Origin: Diogma glabrata
Lineage: Eukaryota; Arthropoda; Insecta; Diptera; Cylindrotomidae
Assembly (NCBI GenBank): GCA_963693315.1
Contig: OY856188.1
Coordinates: forward strand, 99,050,915-99,114,914
Direction of reading: 5' to 3'
DNA: 64,000 nt
Positions 21,655 through 33,816 of the stretch are shown here, one piece after another (the first letter of the stretch is position 1; the number at the start of each line of letters is the position of its first letter). A model generated the notes under the pieces. It worked only from the letters and a program-made list of their open reading frames with translations. It had not been told where the DNA came from and ran no database searches. Made by a program: the position numbers and the translations under genes.

Positions 21655-21800
21655 AAAACAAAAAAAGAAAGATTTACGTCCATCAACACCTTTGAACGTA
21701 TGTTGTTGTGGAACCTTGGTCTTAAAAGGTTTTTATGTGTTGTTGTGACACATATTGTAATTCCTACTACACAACACATTTTATTAAAAAAAAAAAATAT
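21655..21800 (+). repeat. Truncated LINE 3' end
   Basis: This matches the 3' end of the Jockey-like LINE at about 42100-42206, with ACGTATGTTGTTGTGGAACC, TGTGACACATATTGTAATTC and a terminal A-run. A third copy lies at 42467-42598. Confidence 0.8.
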
Positions 21801-22271
21801 GAATGTTGGGCAGTGTAGCGACATTCAGTACGAAGACAAACAGGGTAACAATACTGAGTTTGCTCTTATGAATTAATAATTATGTTTATTCTCTTCCAAC
21901 TATTAATATCATCTTTATTACTATCATTTAGTTTTTCCATAATTAGTTTGCATTATTGTATTGTTTTTTAACCTATTGCATAATGAGCTTAACCAATTGC
22001 ATTATGAAAATTTTCCTATAAAAATGATCATCATTTCATACTTTATGATTGTATTAATCAAATTGTTTTGATTGTATTCAATTTATTTTTCAAATTACAA
22101 TCACAATTGCTTTTCTATTTTTTGTTCTCCAAAATCAAAAAAAAATTTTCTATTTTTTGTTCTCCAAATTTTAAGTTGGCTTCTCTTATTTTTTAGTTGA
22201 ATTTAGTTGATTGTATGCAATGTACTGAGTTGCACAAAAAACATAGTGAACAAGAAAAATAAATTTGCTAT

Positions 22272-22562
22272 TGACTTCCGCTATAAACGCTATTGCTTCC
22301 TTGAGGAAACGAGCCTTCATATAACTATATGTGTGGGCTTTGATCTTCAAGAATGACAGTGGGTTACAGGATCAAGGAATATGCAACCGGCTGGATTATT
22401 GGAAACTACATTTTTGTTTTGTTTCAGCAAATTTTTGTAAAAATTTGCTATTTACTTTTTAATTTACTTTTATTTTCTCTATTCTATCATAAAATATTGG
22501 CCTATGTCATATTTTGTCAGTGATAGGATTTTTTGTATAGTTATCCATTCCTTAATAAAAAA
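22272..22562 (+). repeat. Direct repeat copy 2 (partner 21381-21652)
   Basis: Starts CGCTATTGCTTCCTTGAGGA. Differs from copy 1 by scattered substitutions and a few small indels. Confidence 0.75.
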
Positions 22563-22833
22563 TACATTCAAATTAAAAATTATTTGAATCTAAAAAATTT
22601 AATTAAAACAGAGAGGGTGCTTAAGACCGCACGGCAGAAGTAAAAACTTCATTGGCAATCGCAATCAATTGATATCTTATTAGTAGTATTTGGATCGTAT
22701 TAGTAGAATAAATGAGAAACAAGTCAGAACGATAAACCGCTAACTACACACATTAACCTCACAGTGTAAACCAACTAATTGTCAAAATAGCACTCATATG
22801 CCAATAGCAGGGACTAAAGTACGCGTGGTTGTC

Positions 22834-23589
22834 ACACCCATAGATCAACAAGTTTAAATTTGAAAATCTTCCCGCGGAAAGCTAAGCAAATTCATTTTTA
22901 TAAATGCGCATTGTTGCCGTTTGCAAATCACTATCGGCTAAGAGCCACCATTTTAAATTATACTATTTATCATGATTGCCATCCATGTTTAAGCATACAT
23001 AAGCTATGCTTCTTTGTATAGAATTTATGCGATTTCCGTCTCGTAGTTGTGAGCTTTAAATCGATATAATCGATTGTATCAAGTTACAAGTATTAACTCT
23101 TCACTTTATTTTAGAAACATGTATTACATACAATTGCAAACCGACAACATATTTAGTGCAGATGATAAAATTTCAATACATATAATTTTGATACACAAAT
23201 GTAATTGTTTCAGGTTATACTATCTTTCTTACGTTATATACCATCTTTCTTACGTTTAATTTCATAAAGATTATGTTCAATAAAAAAAATATTGATCAAA
23301 GCAAACTACCGTTTAAAACGGTAGTTAAATAAAAAGCAAAAATTAAGCGTACATAACAACTTCATAAATTTTCATGATGATTACTGTATTAATGCATAAA
23401 GGATAAACAGCCATACATACTTTCAATTTTATATATATTCAATATTTATTTAGCATGATGACTCGATTGCAAAATGCAAAAGACAGTAGCAATATAACTT
23501 TAAAAAACTGCGTTATAAATCAATTTTTTAAAATTCGTATAAAGAAATTTTTATTATTTTTATGAATTCATAAATAAAAAAAATAATTT
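22834..23589. other. No supported gene
   Basis: AT-rich sequence with a small duplicated ATACTATCTTTCTTACGT-like phrase near 23216-23255. A short palindrome ACTACCGTTTAAAACGGTAGT is at 23306-23326. Confidence 0.5.
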
Positions 23590-25876
23590 TTATAAGCCTC
23601 AGGGGTCACTGGTCTGATTAGACCGGGGGACTTGGCGAACCCGAGGCACCTGAGCTATAGTAGGCTCTAGCCTGCTATTGCAAACCGTAAACCTGTTGTC
23701 ATGTCTAGCGGGAACGGGGACCTTGGCTTAGCCGCCCGGGTCTCGGGAAGGTGCTCCTTTATTAGCACCCCCTGGTGGGTACACACTAGAGAGGACTCTT
23801 GCAGGGTCAAACCACAAAAGTACCATCCTCTGGGCACCTGTCGCCCCCATTGACAAAAAAATTTTTAAAATACACATTCAAAATATTGTGCCATCCGGGA
23901 CGCCGTGCAACATCATCTCGAGCACGACCAACCGCATATTCTTTTTCTTACAGAAACACAAGTTTCTGAAAACTATCCCTATGACGTAACACTAAATCCC
24001 AAATATAGGCTTGAATCAGGTTTTAAACTCCATCAAGGTGTATGTGCATACATTCATGAGAGTGTTGCATATAAACGCTTTCCAAATTATGAAGTACATG
24101 GGGATGGCTACAACACAGTAGTATTAAAGGTTTGTCTACCTGAAATTTCTTTTTTCACAATAGCTCTATACCGGTCCCCAAACAAACATAATCCCAATTT
24201 TTTAATGACTTGAGCAATGTTGTCGACGAAATTAGAGCACAATTTCAAAGTTGTGAGGTTATCGTTACCGGTGACTTCAACGTCCACAACAAATCGTGGT
24301 TGGAATTTTCCAAAATGACCGACGACGACAACAATGGAAGGCAGGCAGAAATATTTGCTGCATCGCACGACCTGACGCAGATTGTAAAAAGCCCAACTTT
24401 CACTCCTCGTAATGGCGGTGATAAAAGTTTTCTCTTAGACCTTTATCTCACATCTATGCCAGATATTACGAGTGTCGATGTCGATAAGGGTAGTATTGGA
24501 AATTCTGACCATTATCTAATCACATCAGTTATCAAAACCGATTTGCTACAAACTAGAGTTCCCAAATCCCGTAAAATATTTCACTTTTCAAAAATGGACA
24601 CGATTGGTCTCCGAAGTTTTTTTCAAGGTTTCCCTTTTGATCGTCATTGTTTTTATACTGACGATGTAAGTGTTTCTCCTCAAAACTTTACTGAAACCAT
24701 TCTATTCGGTATTAACAAATTCGTTCCCTTTTCAATAATGAAACCCCAACAAAAATATTTGTTTTCGAAAGCAGCCAAATTGGCTCTTAGAAACAAACGT
24801 AGATTATTTAATAATTGGATTCATAAAAAGAACTCTGTTAATCGATCCCAATATTTAAAGGCTAATAAAATATCAAACCAGATAATCGAAAACGAAAAAA
24901 CAGAGATTGACAGAGCGAAAGCGGCAAAACTTTCGAGTATGCCAATTTCTGACATATGTTTTTACAGTGCCATTAATTCTTTAAATTGTGGTACTAAATC
25001 TTCTATCCCTCCTATCATTGATGGTGACTCAATCATTACTGACCCTGCAAGGAAAGCTACATTGTTCGCGGTACGCTTTGCTTCAAATTCAACAGTTTTA
25101 GAAACTCCTAAAGAAATACCCTAAATCCAGGCTTCAGGAGTCAATATGAAACAATTACATTTTAAACCCAAAATTTTCGAAAAACTTTTAAGGGGGTTAA
25201 ACAACAACAAAGCTTCTGGTCTGGACAACATTCCTCCTGTTATTCTAAAAACATTTTCAAAAGAACTTGCACCAACCCTCACCAAAATATTTTATAAATC
25301 CTATAAATCTGGTATTTATCCATCCTGCTGGAAGTTGGCCAATGTCCAGCCTGTCCCAAAAAAAGGAACGAAATGTGATATTTCAAATTATAGACCAATA
25401 GCCTTACTCCCAGTCATGTCTAAAATATACGAGCACTATATTAATTCACACATATCCAAATTTTTGGAAGACACAACCATTTGATATCTGACATCCAATA
25501 CGGTTTTAGAAACAAAAGATCAACAACCGATCTATTGAACTATGTGGCACATCTTTGGAATAGCATACTTGAGAAAGGTGGTGAAACGTACGTGATCGCA
25601 TTAGACATCTCAAAAGCATTTGATCGAATTTGGCATGCCAACTTGATCAACAAGCTCGTTGCGTACGGTTTTCATCCCGCAGTCGTGAAGTTGATTCAAA
25701 ATTTTCTGTCTAACCGATACATCTCGGTATCTATAGATGGCTTTTCTTCTGAGTCTAAATTAATAACCGCTGGTGTACCCCAAGGCTCAGTTTTATCTCC
25801 CACTTTATTTTTAATTTATATCAACGAACTGTTGCAAATCACCAGTAACCCAATAAATAGTTTTGCAGATGATAGT
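23590..25876 (+). pseudogene. Jockey-like LINE, 5' half (5' UTR, endonuclease, first part of RT)
   Basis: A GC-richer 5' segment (23590-23850) precedes an endonuclease domain with FLTETQVS, VIVTGDFNVHNKSW and a GNSDHYLI C-terminal motif (24500-24520). After a basic linker comes a reverse transcriptase with NNKASGLDNIPP, PVPKKG...SNYRPIALL, ISKAFDRIWH and GVPQGSVLSP. It then stops inside the FADD active-site motif at 25866-25876 because a gypsy element has inserted there. Defects include frame breaks near 23890 and 24205, a stop at 25122 and a frameshift near 25480. The 3' half continues at 41266. The family copies itself by target-primed reverse transcription. Confidence 0.9.
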
Positions 25877-26148
25877 TGTAATGAAGCGCTTTCTCATTGG
25901 CGAACCAATGAGAAGGACATAGCAGGAAGCGTACCTAGCGAGATTGATTTTCTTGCCCCAAGCTAGCTTCAGCCCATGGGAACGATAAAGTAAGCCTGCT
26001 ACTTCAGCACAAATACAGAAATGTACGCTATTCACGAAAATTTGCAGAAATGAAAAAAAATACAAGTGGAAAAACGGAGACTCTGGCGACCCCTGTGGCG
26101 AAAGACCCACGATCAACACGTCCAACCCCCACGTTCGCTCACGTACGC

Positions 26149-26205
26149 CCGCACACACACCCACACACACACACACACCCCACACACACACACACACACA
26201 CATTC
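26149..26205. repeat. CA microsatellite in 3' LTR
   Basis: Alternating CA with short CC interruptions. The matching tract in the 5' LTR (37685-37744) is slightly longer. Confidence 0.9.
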
Positions 26206-26429
26206 ACACCCCTTTATCATTATGACCTAAGTAATAAAAATAAATTTACTCACCCCATGATTAAACCCCGTCCTCCCATTCTGCTTCCATCAGCCCTCCA
26301 TCCGCACGTGGATCACGTTAGGAATCTCTCGAAAATATTTTGTATGATAACAATGTTGAATGAAGTTGCACGTACAAACGTGGTACGAAATGTTAAGTAG
26401 AAACGTTATGTATATTCGTAAAATTTTGT

Positions 26430-26860
26430 AGAATCAAAAAAAATATTGTAATTGATGTCAAATTTTGTTGAATCAAAAAAAAAATGATGTGATTGATGTA
26501 AAATATTGTTGAATCAAAAATGATACGTAGAAACGTTATATAAATTTGTAAAATTTTGTTGAATCAAAAATGTTGTAACTGATGTATACTTTTGTTGAAT
26601 CAAAAATGATACGTAGAAACGGCATATAAATTTGTAAAATTTTGTTGAATCAAAAAATGTTGTAATTGATGTATACTTTTGTTGAATCAAAAATGATACG
26701 TAGAAACGGCATATAAATTTGTAAAATTTTGTTGAATCAAAAAAAAATGTTGTAATTGATGTAAAATATTGTTGAATCAAAAATGATGTAATTGATGTCA
26801 AATATTGTTGAATCAAAAATGAAAAATTGTTGAATCAAAAATCAAAAATGAAACGTTACT
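26430..26860. repeat. AT-rich minisatellite in 3' LTR
   Basis: Units of about 35 bp and higher-order combinations are built from TTGTTGAATCAAAAATGAT, GTAATTGATGTAAAAT and CGTAGAAACG. The 5' LTR carries the same array at 37965-38660 but with about 250 bp more of the short unit. Confidence 0.85.
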
Positions 26861-27352
26861 ACACGTTATATAAATTTGTTGTTGAACCAAAATGAGAGGC
26901 AGAAATGTCAAACAAACTTGCAATCATCAGCGATAAATAATTCTGTATTCATAAACGTTGAATACAATGATATTTGGAAACGTTAATTAAACTTGCCATC
27001 AACAGCGTTGAATAATTTTGTAGTTGTAAACGTGGAATAAAATGTTTGATTATAGTTGACCAAGTTGCATAAGTACCAAACGACCACTTGGTACCAATAA
27101 TCGTTGAACAAAATTCCGATGTAAATGCAGTAACTTCAACCGTGACAATTGTAATATGTTCTTTTAGGAGTATCAACCAGTGCGGACATGGAATAATTTA
27201 ACTAGGCACGAATACGATTTTTCTTATATTTATTGAACAATAATATTAATTAAAGGAGTTAATAACATTACTGGCACGAACTAATTTGCCTATACACTAA
27301 TGAAGTAATGAACAGCTCTTCACATGCATTAAATAATTTTACTATGTAAATG

Positions 27353-27655
27353 TTACACAAGCACTAATTGTAATTTCTAATTTTGCTATGTACAAAAAGT
27401 TAATAAATAGTTCAATAAATTACACAAACACTAATTGTAATTTCTAATTTTGCTATGTACAAAAAGTTAATAAATAGTTCAATAAATTACACAAACACTA
27501 ATTGTAATTTCTAATTTTGCTATGTACAAAAAGTTAATAAATAGTTCAATAAATTACACAAACACTAATTGTAATTTCTAATTTTGCTAGGTACAAAAAG
27601 TTAATAAACAGTTCAATAAATTACACAAACACTAATTGTAATTTCTAATTTACTA
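27353..27655. repeat. 67-bp tandem repeat in 3' LTR
   Basis: TTACACAAACACTAATTGTA recurs at a 67-bp period with boundaries near 27421, 27488, 27555 and 27622. The 5' LTR has one interval fewer (39152-39360). Confidence 0.9.
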
Positions 27656-29533
27656 TGTTCGTTTTTTTTTGTCGGGATGTATTAGAAATTTGTATATACA
27701 TTAACTGCAACATACTAATTTTGGTTGTAAATAAACGGATTTACAAAGTGTATATACATTAACGGCAACATACTAATTTTGATTAAACGGATTTTCCAAG
27801 TGTAGATACATTAATTGCAATATACTAGGTTTGATGGTATTTAAACTAATGTCTAACGTTTATAACCACTAATTGTAATGAAGGCATTTCGATTTATACC
27901 TTTACTACTTGCCATGAATGAAATTTGGTTTGTGCGTACACCAATTGCAATGAACTAACCTTAATTTTATATATAACTAATTGCATTTAAACTACTGTGT
28001 AAAGTTATATACACGACTGGGAATTTATTAATTTTGATTATTATACACATTAATTGCAATATATTCATTCGGATTGCCATTCAGCTAATTGTTAAAGGTT
28101 ATAAACACTACCGGTGATTAATGAATTTTAGATGAGTATACACACTACTTGTAATGAATTAATTTAAGATTTTGTATCTACACCAATTGCAATGAAAATA
28201 CTGTGTCAAGTTTATAAACACTAGTTGCAACATAATAACTTTCATTATACACATATACTTGAGGCTTTCAATAATTGGATAACCACAAACATTAAACTAT
28301 GGATCCCACGGTCAACGTTCTCATGTAATGAGCCTTCTTTTACTAAATAATTCCATAATATTCATTACCTGTGGTTCCAGTTAATCCTTTCGATGGTTTT
28401 GTAGCTCTTCAATTGATATCTTAGTTGGTTCGGTAACATCAAAAAAAGTAGTTTTTTTACTGAGATTATCCTCTCCGAAATCACACAAATCACCACACCC
28501 AAAATATTCGGCGGGTAAACGTCAACAGCAAAAAAAATTAATGTCACAACAGCTGGCGGTTGTTTTGACATCCAATTGACTAAGAGACGTCAACACACGA
28601 ATCAAAATGTAATAGAATAAGAGAGAAAAAATTACAGTCGATCCAATATATACCAAAATAAATTCCTTTTTGAAAATCGAAAAACCTCGAATAAGGTTTC
28701 AGATGTAGAACAATTAATTCAAATCAAGTGTTAGGAAATTTTTATAGTTAAACCAAACGGTTTGATATTAGATATTATTGTACGAAAATAAGGTTCTGAC
28801 ACAAAATATTTCCGACACATCCATAACATTTATCATTAAATGCAAGTTCGATCAATGTTATGATGTTTAGACATTTATTAAACTACAATCTACTATATCA
28901 GTACAGTGAAGTTCGGTTTTAAATCGGAAAGATTGTTTGAAGTAAATTTTCTTCTTCTCATGCAAAGAGAAAAAAGATTGAACGTATAACAAAGCAAGAT
29001 AACACTTCTTTGCATGTTAATGACTGTAAAAATAAACGCACAGCCGTTGTAAGGTTTTGAAAACTTCGTTGTGTAAGTTACGTTTGATGTTTAGATCATT
29101 CACATTGAAGTAATAGAGTGAACCAAAGCGAATGGAAACACAGTATGAGTTAATTTTAGTGAATTGCAAAATTAAATAGCAATGTTTATAGAGACAAAAT
29201 TTAAGGAAAATTTTTACATTCATACAATTTTCGATCAAGATGAAAGTTTACTATAGGTAATGACAACTTTTAATTAATTACAATTTAAAATCAATTAGTG
29301 CAAGGGGTTCAACTCTCTTCAAACACGTCTGTCCAGCTAATGAAAACCTAGTTAAATTTTAAGAAAAATAAGAAAACGATGAGTTACGGGGACTATAAAA
29401 TTATGGCTATTGAAGGTGAATGGATGGGAAACTATTACGCGCGGTACATGTGAATAATAAAAAAAAATGAAAACCAATAATTCTGAGACTATAATACACT
29501 GGGTTCAGACATTAGCCCAGACTATCCATTACA

Positions 29534-30327
29534 GAACAAGTGCTTTTTGGAAGAGCACTCACGACCAAAAAGAAGTTGAAAAAGGATTAGACTGGTCGCA
29601 AACAGACCTTGTACATCCACATTAGTATGGTGAGGCACTTCAATGTTCTACAGATTAGCAATCAAATCGATCGGTATTACAAACCCAGTCTTAGCAGAAA
29701 CAAAGTAGCAGAGTATCTAGGATTATACAAAAAAACTTTTTGGAGGGGTATCGATAAAAACGGTATTCTACTCTATTACAAGCGATGGATAACTAAAATC
29801 TTCCAGACCCAATTTCGGGCAGATCTGGGGGTTCCCGAGACTCTAAAGTCACAAAAAAAAATTTATTCAATCTGCTACAGATCGAAAAGAAAAACACCAT
29901 TGGACCGACTCCTTTAATGAAACATCCGACACAATTCCGTTTTTACGTTATGCAGGCTCGCAACCCACACCTGAACTAACACGAGTCTCATACTTCTCCG
30001 ACTCGCTAGCCGGGCCACACTGTTGTACGCTTCCGTCCCCGTGACTCTGAAGGCTGAAAAAAAAAACGGTTCACATAGTTTCAAAGTAACTAATTGAACC
30101 AAATTCAATACATTCGATCTCGGTATTTTCGCTGGCAAATAGTCTACACAAAAAAACTTTAAAACAAGGCCTGAACACCAAAGTTAGTACACACTCACTG
30201 AACTGTCCCTTCAAAACGAATCCACCCTCATACCTTATGGTCGTCCACCACCTTGACTTGCAAGGGCTGTGAAACACAAGCGAAAGTTATCATCATACTG
30301 ACAAACAAAGAAAAATTATTACCGATG
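29534..30327 (-). other. Gypsy element 3' region between pol and 3' LTR
   Basis: About 0.8 kb follows the pol stop. Open frames on both strands (for example 29609-29917 plus and 29914-30277 minus) have no signal peptide, membrane segment or recognisable motif. I see no envelope gene. Confidence 0.6.
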
Positions 30328-33300
30328 TTAGGCGCGAATGTCCTTGGAATGATAAACACCTCTACGTTTAGAAACCAGGTCCTCCAGTTCGTAGGCGGAA
30401 CCACCTACCAACCTTATTACTCTGGTCTCAATAAACTTCTGTGCAAGTTTAGCAGATAATTTCTTACCGGCGTCACTCAAAATAAAGTTCCTTCGGAACA
30501 CCGTATCACGTGGTTTAAACAAAGTTACTCGAGCTCGTAAATTGTATCTTTCAGCACTCTTGACAAATGCTTCGGCAGTTAGATCTAGAATTCGTAATCG
30601 AATCTTGTTAAGATAATCAGGTCGCAGAATCGCTTCACCTGGTTCATGTAGACTATTCAATCGTCTCAGCAATTCATATGACGAACCATGAGTCACCATA
30701 GGTATTCCAAACATTGCGTAATATGGGGAACATTTAAGTGTTTGGTGCAGGGAACAACGTAGTGCACAAGCGATCTCGCTCAAGTGCAGATCCCATTTAG
30801 AATGCTCCTCCTTTAAATAGGCTCTAATACCAGATAAAACACTCCTATTTACTCGTTCAGAAGCGTTAGCTTGAGGTGAATATAACGCTAGTAATGTATG
30901 TTTCACTCCGTGCTTCGCCAAGAAATCTTCAAATAGTTTAGACTTAAACTGCGTCCCATTATCGGACACAATAACTTCGGGACAACCAAATACGTGAAAG
31001 ACATTGGTAGCTAATAGATGACAAATTGGTTCAGCAGTTAGTTTCCGTAAAGGAAACAAAAAGGGATATTTCGTAACATGATCTAATACTACAAGAATTG
31101 CGATATTCCCGGCCTTTGAACGAGGATAAGGGCCAAGAATATCGATATATAATCGCTGACCGATTCGTTCTGTTTTCATCTGAGACACCATGGGAGCACG
31201 AAGTGGAACATTAGTTGCTTTAATTTCTTTGCAGGTCTTACAATTTCCTATGTACGATTTAACCTGGGTATACATACGAGGCCAGTAGTAAAATTTACGG
31301 ATATTAAACAAGCTTCTTGCTAGACCTCCATGAGATGAGGTAGGAGGATTGTGGGCCCTTGCAATACACTCGTCAGTGTATTCCTCAGGTAACCACAATT
31401 TCCAAACCTCACCCTCTGAAGGAATGTCAAGATCTAGACAAGCCAATCGTTTATAAACCCGACCAGAAATTACTTTCAGATCAGGCAATGTACCGTCTGC
31501 TTCGGTAACCAGATTTACCAACTCCAAATATCGAGAAGTGTTGAAGAAAGGGGAATTAAGATCTAATTCAGGCACTGGACATAATTCAGAAATGATGTCA
31601 ACAGAGTCACGTCTTGATAGAGTGTCTGGAACTATGTTTAAATTTCCTTTTCGGTACTCAATATCAAAGACATAACCCTGCAATTTCAAGCTCCAACGAG
31701 CTAATCGACCAGAAAGGTCTTTTTGTTGCATTAACCATTTTAATGAAGCATGGTCAGTTATGATCTTAAAGGCCTGACCCTCGATATACGCTCTAAACTT
31801 CTTTACTCCCAGTACCGCGGCTAGACACTCTTTCTCACTAGTGGAGTAATTGCGTTGCGCAGAATTTAGTTTCTTGGACATGTACGCTATGGGATGTTTC
31901 ATACCGTCCATGTCACACTGAAGTAATACACAGCCTATACCGTCATTACTAGCGTCGCACTGGAGAGTAAAAGGTTTAGTATAGTCGGGGTTTATGAGGA
32001 CTGGTGCTGATATGAGAGCATTTTTGAGATTTATAAATGCTATTTCAGCTTCTGGTGTCCATACGAATTTATTAGAATTTTTCTTCAACAAATCTGATAT
32101 TGGAGAGGACATAGCAGAGAAATCAGATATAAAACGGCGATAATAACCCGCCATACCCAGGAATCGTCGAATCTGTTTGGACGTACGCGGTGTAGGAAAT
32201 TCAGAAATAGCTTGAGTTTTATCAGGATCAATTTTTAGCTTACCACCTCCCACTACATATCCCAAATACTTTACATCCGGCAAGAGAAACTTACTTTTTT
32301 CCACGTTTATCGTCAAGTTCGCACGTCTAAGACACTGGGAGATATCTTCTAACAGTTTCAGATGGGCCTCAAAGGTATCTGTAACTATTAGAAGATCATC
32401 CAAGTATACGAAGACGCACGACTTGAGATGTGGAGGAATTACTTGGTCCATCAATTTAGTCATCGTTTGCGGCGCATTGCACAGTCCGAAAGGCATTCTT
32501 ACGAACTGGTACAATGGCCGCCCTGGGACCGTAAAAGCAGTTTTCTCTCGGGAGTGTTTTTCCAGAGGTATCTGCCAGAAAGCGTCTTTCAGATCCAAAC
32601 TGGAAATGAAATTACTCTGTGGCAGACGACTCAAGATTCCATCTATCTGTGGAAGGGGGTAGGCATCCTTTTTAGTAACTGTATTGACCTTCCTACTATC
32701 CAAACAAAGACGATTCTTCCCAGGTTTGCGAATTAAAACCACAGGACTTGACCATGGACTGTTTGAAACCTCTATAATACCCAGAGATAACATTCTATCC
32801 AGTTCTTCTCCCATCAGTTTCTCAATGGCGGGCGATATTGGGTAATGACGTTGATTGATGGGAGCTGCAGTCCCCACATCAATAACGTGTTCCATCAAAT
32901 GTGTTCGACCCAGACCCATTTTTGAAAATGATGGTAGAAGCTGAATAGTGTTTTGTAGACGTGCTTGATTGTCCATAGACAATTCTGAAATTCCTGACTC
33001 CGTAGTCGAAAATGTAGGTAAGCTAAATATCGGGTTAAACAAACCAAAAGCGTTAAAGAAATCTATACCTAGATATAGATTTTGAGTTAAAGACGGGATA
33101 ACGAAGACGTCCAAGGTTCTGACTTGGTTCATAAATGAAATCTTTGTTTTTACAAACCCCAGGATCTTCTGTCTTTGGCCATCGGCAGTACGAACTACTG
33201 CAGACGAATAAGTCAGAAGGTCTGGAGTATGTAAGATTTCTTTAGCAAAATCACCACCAATTACAGTCAAGGACGCTCCACTATCCAACAGTCCAGTATG

Positions 33301-33816
33301 TTGTTTACCCAATATTGAAACCGTGGCATAAGATCTCACATCGTTGGCCAATTTCACAATAGAGGAAATGGTTTTAGTTTTAAACAAATGACGTTGTTGC
33401 CAATAAATACGAGAACGGAGCGCAGAGCGCGATGGAAGTTTCAAAGATGATAATGAATCGACAAATATGTTTGAGCGTATTTTCAGGTATTCGTTCAATC
33501 GTTGTTGGAACGATTTGATTTTGGTCCATAATGGAGGTGGTTCAGTATGATCGGGTGTTCGTTTCAATAATGTTACATTAATATCATGGGTGGATACCAG
33601 TGTATCAGAAGCAGTATTCAACGGGTGTTCTATAAAAGTGGATGTTGACGCTCGGCTCAACAGTGTATCGTGTACCAGTAAGTTATTGGGATTGGTAGAT
33701 GAAATATCCGAAGAATCAGGAGATAAATTAAATTTGGTCTCAGACGATTCTAAGACAGGTCCTGGGAGCGAGAAAAGGTGTTGGGATTCTGGCCCCCCCT
33801 TCGGTTTCCCTGACAA
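30328..33816 (-). CDS. pol: Gypsy pol polyprotein (protease, RT, RNase H, integrase)
   Basis: An intact frame of about 1160 residues. Domains in order: aspartic protease with LLDSGAS (Asp near residue 178); reverse transcriptase with PWSSPVVLIRKPGK, MPFGLCNAP and YLDD (471-474); RNase H with QCDASNDG (Asp 621) and ITDHASLKWL; integrase with an HHCC finger (H822, H829, C859, C862) and a catalytic core YIDILGP (Asp 892), VSDNGTQF (Asp 952) and SPQANASERVN (Glu 987). The C-terminal segment ends GVYHSKDIRA. Integrase at the 3' end after RNase H defines the Ty3/gypsy order. The frame has no good ATG at its start. It overlaps gag in the -1 frame and begins within a slippery run, so expression as a gag-pol fusion is likely. 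Confidence 0.95.
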   Translation of the reverse strand: MSGKPKGGPESQHLFSLPGPVLESSETKFNLSPDSSDISSTNPNNLLVHDTLLSRASTSTFIEHPLNTASDTLVSTHDINVTLLKRTPDHTEPPPLWTKIKSFQQRLNEYLKIRSNIFVDSLSSLKLPSRSALRSRIYWQQRHLFKTKTISSIVKLANDVRSYATVSILGKQHTGLLDSGASLTVIGGDFAKEILHTPDLLTYSSAVVRTADGQRQKILGFVKTKISFMNQVRTLDVFVIPSLTQNLYLGIDFFNAFGLFNPIFSLPTFSTTESGISELSMDNQARLQNTIQLLPSFSKMGLGRTHLMEHVIDVGTAAPINQRHYPISPAIEKLMGEELDRMLSLGIIEVSNSPWSSPVVLIRKPGKNRLCLDSRKVNTVTKKDAYPLPQIDGILSRLPQSNFISSLDLKDAFWQIPLEKHSREKTAFTVPGRPLYQFVRMPFGLCNAPQTMTKLMDQVIPPHLKSCVFVYLDDLLIVTDTFEAHLKLLEDISQCLRRANLTINVEKSKFLLPDVKYLGYVVGGGKLKIDPDKTQAISEFPTPRTSKQIRRFLGMAGYYRRFISDFSAMSSPISDLLKKNSNKFVWTPEAEIAFINLKNALISAPVLINPDYTKPFTLQCDASNDGIGCVLLQCDMDGMKHPIAYMSKKLNSAQRNYSTSEKECLAAVLGVKKFRAYIEGQAFKIITDHASLKWLMQQKDLSGRLARWSLKLQGYVFDIEYRKGNLNIVPDTLSRRDSVDIISELCPVPELDLNSPFFNTSRYLELVNLVTEADGTLPDLKVISGRVYKRLACLDLDIPSEGEVWKLWLPEEYTDECIARAHNPPTSSHGGLARSLFNIRKFYYWPRMYTQVKSYIGNCKTCKEIKATNVPLRAPMVSQMKTERIGQRLYIDILGPYPRSKAGNIAILVVLDHVTKYPFLFPLRKLTAEPICHLLATNVFHVFGCPEVIVSDNGTQFKSKLFEDFLAKHGVKHTLLALYSPQANASERVNRSVLSGIRAYLKEEHSKWDLHLSEIACALRCSLHQTLKCSPYYAMFGIPMVTHGSSYELLRRLNSLHEPGEAILRPDYLNKIRLRILDLTAEAFVKSAERYNLRARVTLFKPRDTVFRRNFILSDAGKKLSAKLAQKFIETRVIRLVGGSAYELEDLVSKRRGVYHSKDIRA

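Larger units (their letters stand above)
21195..22833. mobile_element. Element with about 30-bp terminal inverted repeats
   Basis: The left end CGCGTACTCCAGTCCCTGCT ATTGGCATAC matches the reverse complement of the right end (CGCGTACTTTAGTCCCTGCT ATTGGCATAT). Inside lie two direct repeats of about 270 bp (21381-21652 and 22272-22562) and a LINE 3' tail (21655-21800). No transposase is recognisable, so it is probably non-autonomous or a composite. Confidence 0.6.
25877..29533 (-). repeat. 3' LTR, 3657 bp
   Basis: Contains, from left to right, a conserved 5'-end block, a CA microsatellite (26149-26205), an AT-rich minisatellite (26430-26860), a 67-bp tandem array with four intervals (27353-27655), and a long unique AT-rich part. 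Short open frames inside it show no known motif and are shared with the other LTR. Sample differences from the other LTR lie at 25897-25899, 25994 and 28136. Confidence 0.92.

Noticed and set aside
29609..29917. Plus-strand frame after gypsy pol as an envelope or accessory gene
   Set aside because: Wrong strand relative to gag-pol, no signal peptide or membrane segment, no motif.
32423..32736. Plus-strand frames opposite pol
   Set aside because: Antisense shadows of the conserved RT coding region.
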